64,000 nucleotides of DNA from DATFJC01 sp964528795 (GTDB taxonomy: Bacteria; Patescibacteriota; Patescibacteriia; UBA2591; UBA6264), in assembly GCA_964528795.1 (NCBI GenBank), contig CAZGUY010000001.1:1-64000 (forward strand), in the 5' to 3' direction. Position 1 is the first letter of the stretch, and each line of letters opens with the position of its first letter. Below are positions 61,130 to 64,000 of the stretch, piece after piece. The position numbers and the translations under genes were made by a program. The notes under the pieces were generated by a model. It ran no database searches. It had not been told where the DNA came from and saw only the letters and a program-made list of their open reading frames with translations.

Positions 61130-62437
61130 ATGGCAATATATGTTTGTAAAAATTGTGATTCCCAATTTCCAAAATGGCAGGGTAAGTGCCCTGAATGTGG
61201 CAAATGGGGGACAATAGAAAAAGCTACAACTACCAACCCTAAGGGTAAAAGCAAAAGCAAAAAGAAAGTTATAAAAACTATTGATATAAATAAAAATAGT
61301 AGTTTAAAAAGTACTAAAACTACTACTGGAATTGAGGAATTTGATAGAGTATTAGGAGGCGGCTTTGTGGCTGGCTCTTTAATTCTTTTTAGTGGTAATC
61401 CTGGTATAGGCAAGTCAACTCTTCTTAGTCAATTAGTAGGTAACGTTGACTCTACTTTGTATATAAGTGGAGAAGAATCAGTTGAACAGGTAACTAAACG
61501 TATAAAAAGAGTAAATAAGGATATTCCTTCAGTTAAATTTTTGTCAGATACTGATGTAGATACAATTGTTTCAGCAATTAAAGAATATAATCCAGATGTA
61601 GCGGTGATAGATTCTATTCAAACTTTAAAAGTTGAAGAAGGAGTAGGCACAATAAAGACTATTAAAAAGTCAATTGCGAAAATTAAAGAAATTAATAATG
61701 ATACAGCTATATTTTTGATAGGCCATGTTACAAAATCAGGAGATTTAGCAGGCCCTAAATCTTTGGAACACTTAGTTGATGTAGTATTGTTTTTAGAGGG
61801 AGATAGGAATCATCAGTTTCGCTTTTTAAAAAGTTTTAAAAACAGATTTGGTTCTACTAATGAATTAGGAGTTTTTCAAATGAAAGATAATGGTTTAAAT
61901 CAAGTTAAAAACCCGTCTCAAGTGTTTTTAAGAGAACAAGAAAAAGATACTAGTGGTTCTGTAGTAGGTTCCATTTTAAAAGGAAGAAGGTCGTTATTTT
62001 TGGAAGTTCAAGCTTTAGTTACTTCTACTTCTTTTAAGCATCCTAAAAGGCGTGTCAGCGGTTTTACTAAAAGAAGATTGTCTATGCTTTTAGGTGTTTT
62101 AACAAAAAAATTTGGATTGCCTTTAGGCAAAAAAGATATTCATGTTAATATAGTAGGAGGTTTAAAAGTAGATGAACCAGCAGCTGATTTACCAGTAGCT
62201 GTTTCTATTATATCTGCTTTTAAAAATAAGCCGATTGATCCTAAAACTGTTATTTTTGGTGAGATTGGTTTAGCAGGGGAATTAAGATCTGTTTCTAATC
62301 CTGAAAAAAGAATCCTTGAAGCAGAGAGGATTGGCTTCAAGGAAATAGTTTGCCCTCCTTTTGATCAAACACGTGATTTTAAAATAAAAGTCAATAAAGC
62401 TAAGAATTTAAAACAGGCTTTAAAATATTTAAAATAA
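61130..62437 (+). CDS. radA: DNA repair protein RadA/Sms
   Basis: 435 aa. A zinc ribbon (Cys 6, 9, 20, 23), a RecA-like core with Walker A GNPGIGKST at 89-97, the RadA-specific KNRFG at 237-241 and FGSTNELGVF, and a C-terminal Lon-protease-like domain (KKDIHVNIVGGLKVDEPAADLPVAVSIISAF...IFGEIGLAGELRSV). It promotes branch migration and processes recombination intermediates. All hallmark motifs are present. It converges with recG, another branch-migration enzyme. Confidence 0.95.
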   Translation: MAIYVCKNCDSQFPKWQGKCPECGKWGTIEKATTTNPKGKSKSKKKVIKTIDINKNSSLKSTKTTTGIEEFDRVLGGGFVAGSLILFSGNPGIGKSTLLSQLVGNVDSTLYISGEESVEQVTKRIKRVNKDIPSVKFLSDTDVDTIVSAIKEYNPDVAVIDSIQTLKVEEGVGTIKTIKKSIAKIKEINNDTAIFLIGHVTKSGDLAGPKSLEHLVDVVLFLEGDRNHQFRFLKSFKNRFGSTNELGVFQMKDNGLNQVKNPSQVFLREQEKDTSGSVVGSILKGRRSLFLEVQALVTSTSFKHPKRRVSGFTKRRLSMLLGVLTKKFGLPLGKKDIHVNIVGGLKVDEPAADLPVAVSIISAFKNKPIDPKTVIFGEIGLAGELRSVSNPEKRILEAERIGFKEIVCPPFDQTRDFKIKVNKAKNLKQALKYLK

Positions 62438-62440
62438 CAA

Positions 62441-62474
62441 GGCGGTCTAACCGCCCTATGGCGGTTAGACCGCC
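62441..62474. repeat. Perfect GC-rich inverted repeat between radA and recG
   Basis: GGCGGTCTAACCGCC (62441-62455) and GGCGGTTAGACCGCC (62460-62474) form a perfect 15-bp stem over CTAT. No T run follows, so it is not a standard intrinsic terminator. Its base composition is far from that of the window. Confidence 0.8.
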
Positions 62475-62486
62475 CCTATTGGTACC

Positions 62487-64000
62487 TTATTCTAAGTGAG
62501 GGTTTAAATTAACTTTTTCTATCCTTTTTTCTAATTCAGGATAGTTTTTTATTTTTGGATCTATTTGAAATAAATAATCAACTGCTTGTTTGGTTTTTTC
62601 TATAAGTTTTACATCTGAAAGTCTGGCAACTTTTAAACTATTTGTAAAGCCAGCTTGCTTTTGACCAAACACTTCTCCTGGTCCTCTAATTTTTAAATCT
62701 TTTTTAGCTAATTCAAATCCATTTTTAGAAGTTAAAAGAGCATTAAGACGATCTAAAGTTTTTTGATTATTGGCTTTGTTGGTAAAAAGAAAACAGTATG
62801 ATTTGTGATTATCCCTTCCAATTCTCCCTCTTAATTGATGAAGTTGGGCTAGACCAAACCTTTCTGCTCCTTCTATAACCATAATAGAAGCATTAGGGAT
62901 ATCAATTCCAACCTCTACTACAGTGGTGGAAACTAAAATATCTATTTTACCCTTTTCAAAATTTTCAATTGTTTTTTGTTTTTTTTCATTTTTTAATTTA
63001 CCGTGAAGTAGGCCAATATTAAATTCTGGAAAAATATCTTTATTAAGCTTTTCATATTCTTTAGTAACTGACTTAACTCCTAGTTTGTCTGAAGGGTCAA
63101 TAAGGGGACAGACTACAAAAATTTGTCTCCCTTTTTTAATTTCTAATTTTATAAAATTATAGATTTCTTGTCTTTGTTTTGGTTTAACAATTTTTGTTTC
63201 AACTGGCTTTCTCTCAGGGGGTAGTTCATCAATTATAGATAAATCAAGGTCACCGTATAAAGTTAGAGCAACTGATCTCGGGATTGGGGTAGCACTCATT
63301 GATAAAAAGTGAGGTGATGAATTTAAACCAGATTTTTTAGTTAGTTTTGCTCTTTGTTTAACACCAAATCTATGTTGTTCGTCAACAATTGTTAAAGCTA
63401 GTTTTTTAAATTTAATTTTTTCTTGAATTAAAGCATGAGTACCAATAATAATAGAAATTTCACCTTTTTTGATTTTTTTAATTAAATTATCTTTTTTAAT
63501 TTCTTTGTTTTTATGGTTTTTAAAGATGCGGGCATAATTATTTGTTAAAAGAGCAATAGGGTGTTTTTCAAGAAACTTATTTAAATTATTTTTTAAAGTA
63601 CTAAAGTGTTGTTTAGCTAAAATCTCTGTTGGGGCCATATAAGCAACTTGATAATCATTTAAAACTACGTTTAAAATCCCCATCATAGCCACAATTGTTT
63701 TACCAGATCCTACATCTCCTTCTAATAAGCGGTTCATGGGGTGGTCAAGTTGTAAATCTTTTATAATTTCCCAAGAAGTTTTTTTCTGGGCATTAGTTAA
63801 ATCAAAAGAAAGCTTTTTTACAAATTTTTTAGTTTGTTTTTCTTTAAAATCAATTGAAGGAGCTTTTTTTTGTTTGTTTTTTTCTTGAATGATTTTATTT
63901 CTTGCATGAATTAAAAATAATTCATTAAATTTTAGCCTTTGTTTTGCTCTTTTAAGCCAATTTTTACTTTGGGGAAAATGAATTTGATTTAAAGCTAGTT
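62487..64000 (-). CDS. recG: ATP-dependent DNA helicase RecG, 5' part beyond the window
   Basis: 504 codons are visible, and the frame stays open to the window edge at 64000. The first visible codons read LALNQIHFP, so the true start lies outside and the ATG at 63737 is internal. It has LDHPMNRLLEGDVGSGKTIVAMM (Walker A), APTEILAKQHF, IVDEQHRFGVKQR (DEQH box), MSATPIPRSVALTLYGDLDLSIIDELPPERKPVET, STTVVEVGIDIPNASIMVIEGAERFGLAQLHQLRGRIGR and RGPGEVFGQKQAGF. These are the complete helicase motifs of RecG, which regresses stalled forks. It converges with radA across the GC-rich hairpin. Confidence 0.96.
   Translation of the reverse strand, partial: LALNQIHFPQSKNWLKRAKQRLKFNELFLIHARNKIIQEKNKQKKAPSIDFKEKQTKKFVKKLSFDLTNAQKKTSWEIIKDLQLDHPMNRLLEGDVGSGKTIVAMMGILNVVLNDYQVAYMAPTEILAKQHFSTLKNNLNKFLEKHPIALLTNNYARIFKNHKNKEIKKDNLIKKIKKGEISIIIGTHALIQEKIKFKKLALTIVDEQHRFGVKQRAKLTKKSGLNSSPHFLSMSATPIPRSVALTLYGDLDLSIIDELPPERKPVETKIVKPKQRQEIYNFIKLEIKKGRQIFVVCPLIDPSDKLGVKSVTKEYEKLNKDIFPEFNIGLLHGKLKNEKKQKTIENFEKGKIDILVSTTVVEVGIDIPNASIMVIEGAERFGLAQLHQLRGRIGRDNHKSYCFLFTNKANNQKTLDRLNALLTSKNGFELAKKDLKIRGPGEVFGQKQAGFTNSLKVARLSDVKLIEKTKQAVDYLFQIDPKIKNYPELEKRIEKVNLNPHLE

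Noticed and set aside
63735..63737. ATG at 63737 as the recG start
   Set aside because: The frame stays open to the window edge and reads family-typical sequence (LALNQIHFPQ, SFDLTNAQK) upstream.

Overview
The window is AT-rich (about 30% GC by eye), densely packed and uses the standard bacterial code: UGA ends the gene at 2001-2747. The gene set suggests a member of the Candidate Phyla Radiation (Patescibacteria). Pointers are small divergent housekeeping proteins, PilT, GtrA, VirB2-like pilin paralogues marked W(M/I)T(S/A)GG, and a relaxase-free VirB4/PrgI/VirB6 cluster with a giant cysteine-rich protein. This placement is inference; there is no rRNA gene to confirm it. Six runs of exactly 100 N are scaffold gaps of unknown true size, and two of them are flanked by identical 55-nt contig ends.

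Region by region. 1-3.9 kb: a diacylglycerol-kinase-like fragment, a bactofilin, two tRNAs, a small basic protein behind a four-segment attenuator, and a BtaA-like (DUF3419) protein. 3.9-10.7 kb: two GH130 mannoside phosphorylase/hydrolase genes and a MacA/MacB-type ABC exporter in three parts. 10.7-12.8 kb: an origin- or centromere-like region with nine parS-like 16-mers in two opposed arrays around a split glycosyltransferase gene, two perfect DnaA boxes and 10-bp iterons. 12.8-18.6 kb: a tRNA methylase, rpsF-ssb-rpsR, pilT, two tRNAs, hup and dnaN. 18.9-31 kb: rpsA, ftsH, lspA, ychF, mltG, gtrA, a C39-like protein and a class A PBP. 31-38.3 kb: tyrS, a solute-binding lipoprotein, four VirB2-like pilins, a GT-C type membrane protein and a sugar-phosphate isomerase. 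38.4-41.8 kb: yebC, a LysM-CHAP wall hydrolase, rsmA and a calcium-binding-repeat protein. 41.9-61 kb: one long co-oriented run encoding a type IV secretion-like machine: a giant (at least about 2,700 aa) Cys-rich protein, a VirB6-like channel, PrgI, a split VirB4, a VirB8-like protein, another pilin and a beta-propeller. 61-64 kb: radA and the start-truncated recG.

The most unusual signals are these. (1) A structured, non-coding element of about 100 nt lies just downstream of tRNA-Ala(CGC) and of tRNA-Lys(CTT). Its core is shared, but its ends match whichever tRNA it sits beside: it opens with the complement of that tRNA's T-loop and closes with a 21-nt copy of that tRNA's 3' end. (2) The parS-like arrays form 94-bp inverted arms around a glycosyltransferase gene. 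(3) Several promoters have the -10 box exactly six bases before ATG, which predicts leaderless mRNAs. (4) The secretion cluster carries a giant Cys-repeat protein.

How the genes fit together: much of the window serves the cell surface. This covers peptidoglycan synthesis and remodelling (PBP, MltG, LysM-CHAP), lipoprotein maturation (LspA), surface sugars (GT4, GT-C, GtrA, SIS isomerase), twitching (PilT), and a T4SS-like contact apparatus. The rest is replication and translation functions that often lie near a bacterial origin (dnaN, ssb-rpsF-rpsR, hup, parS).
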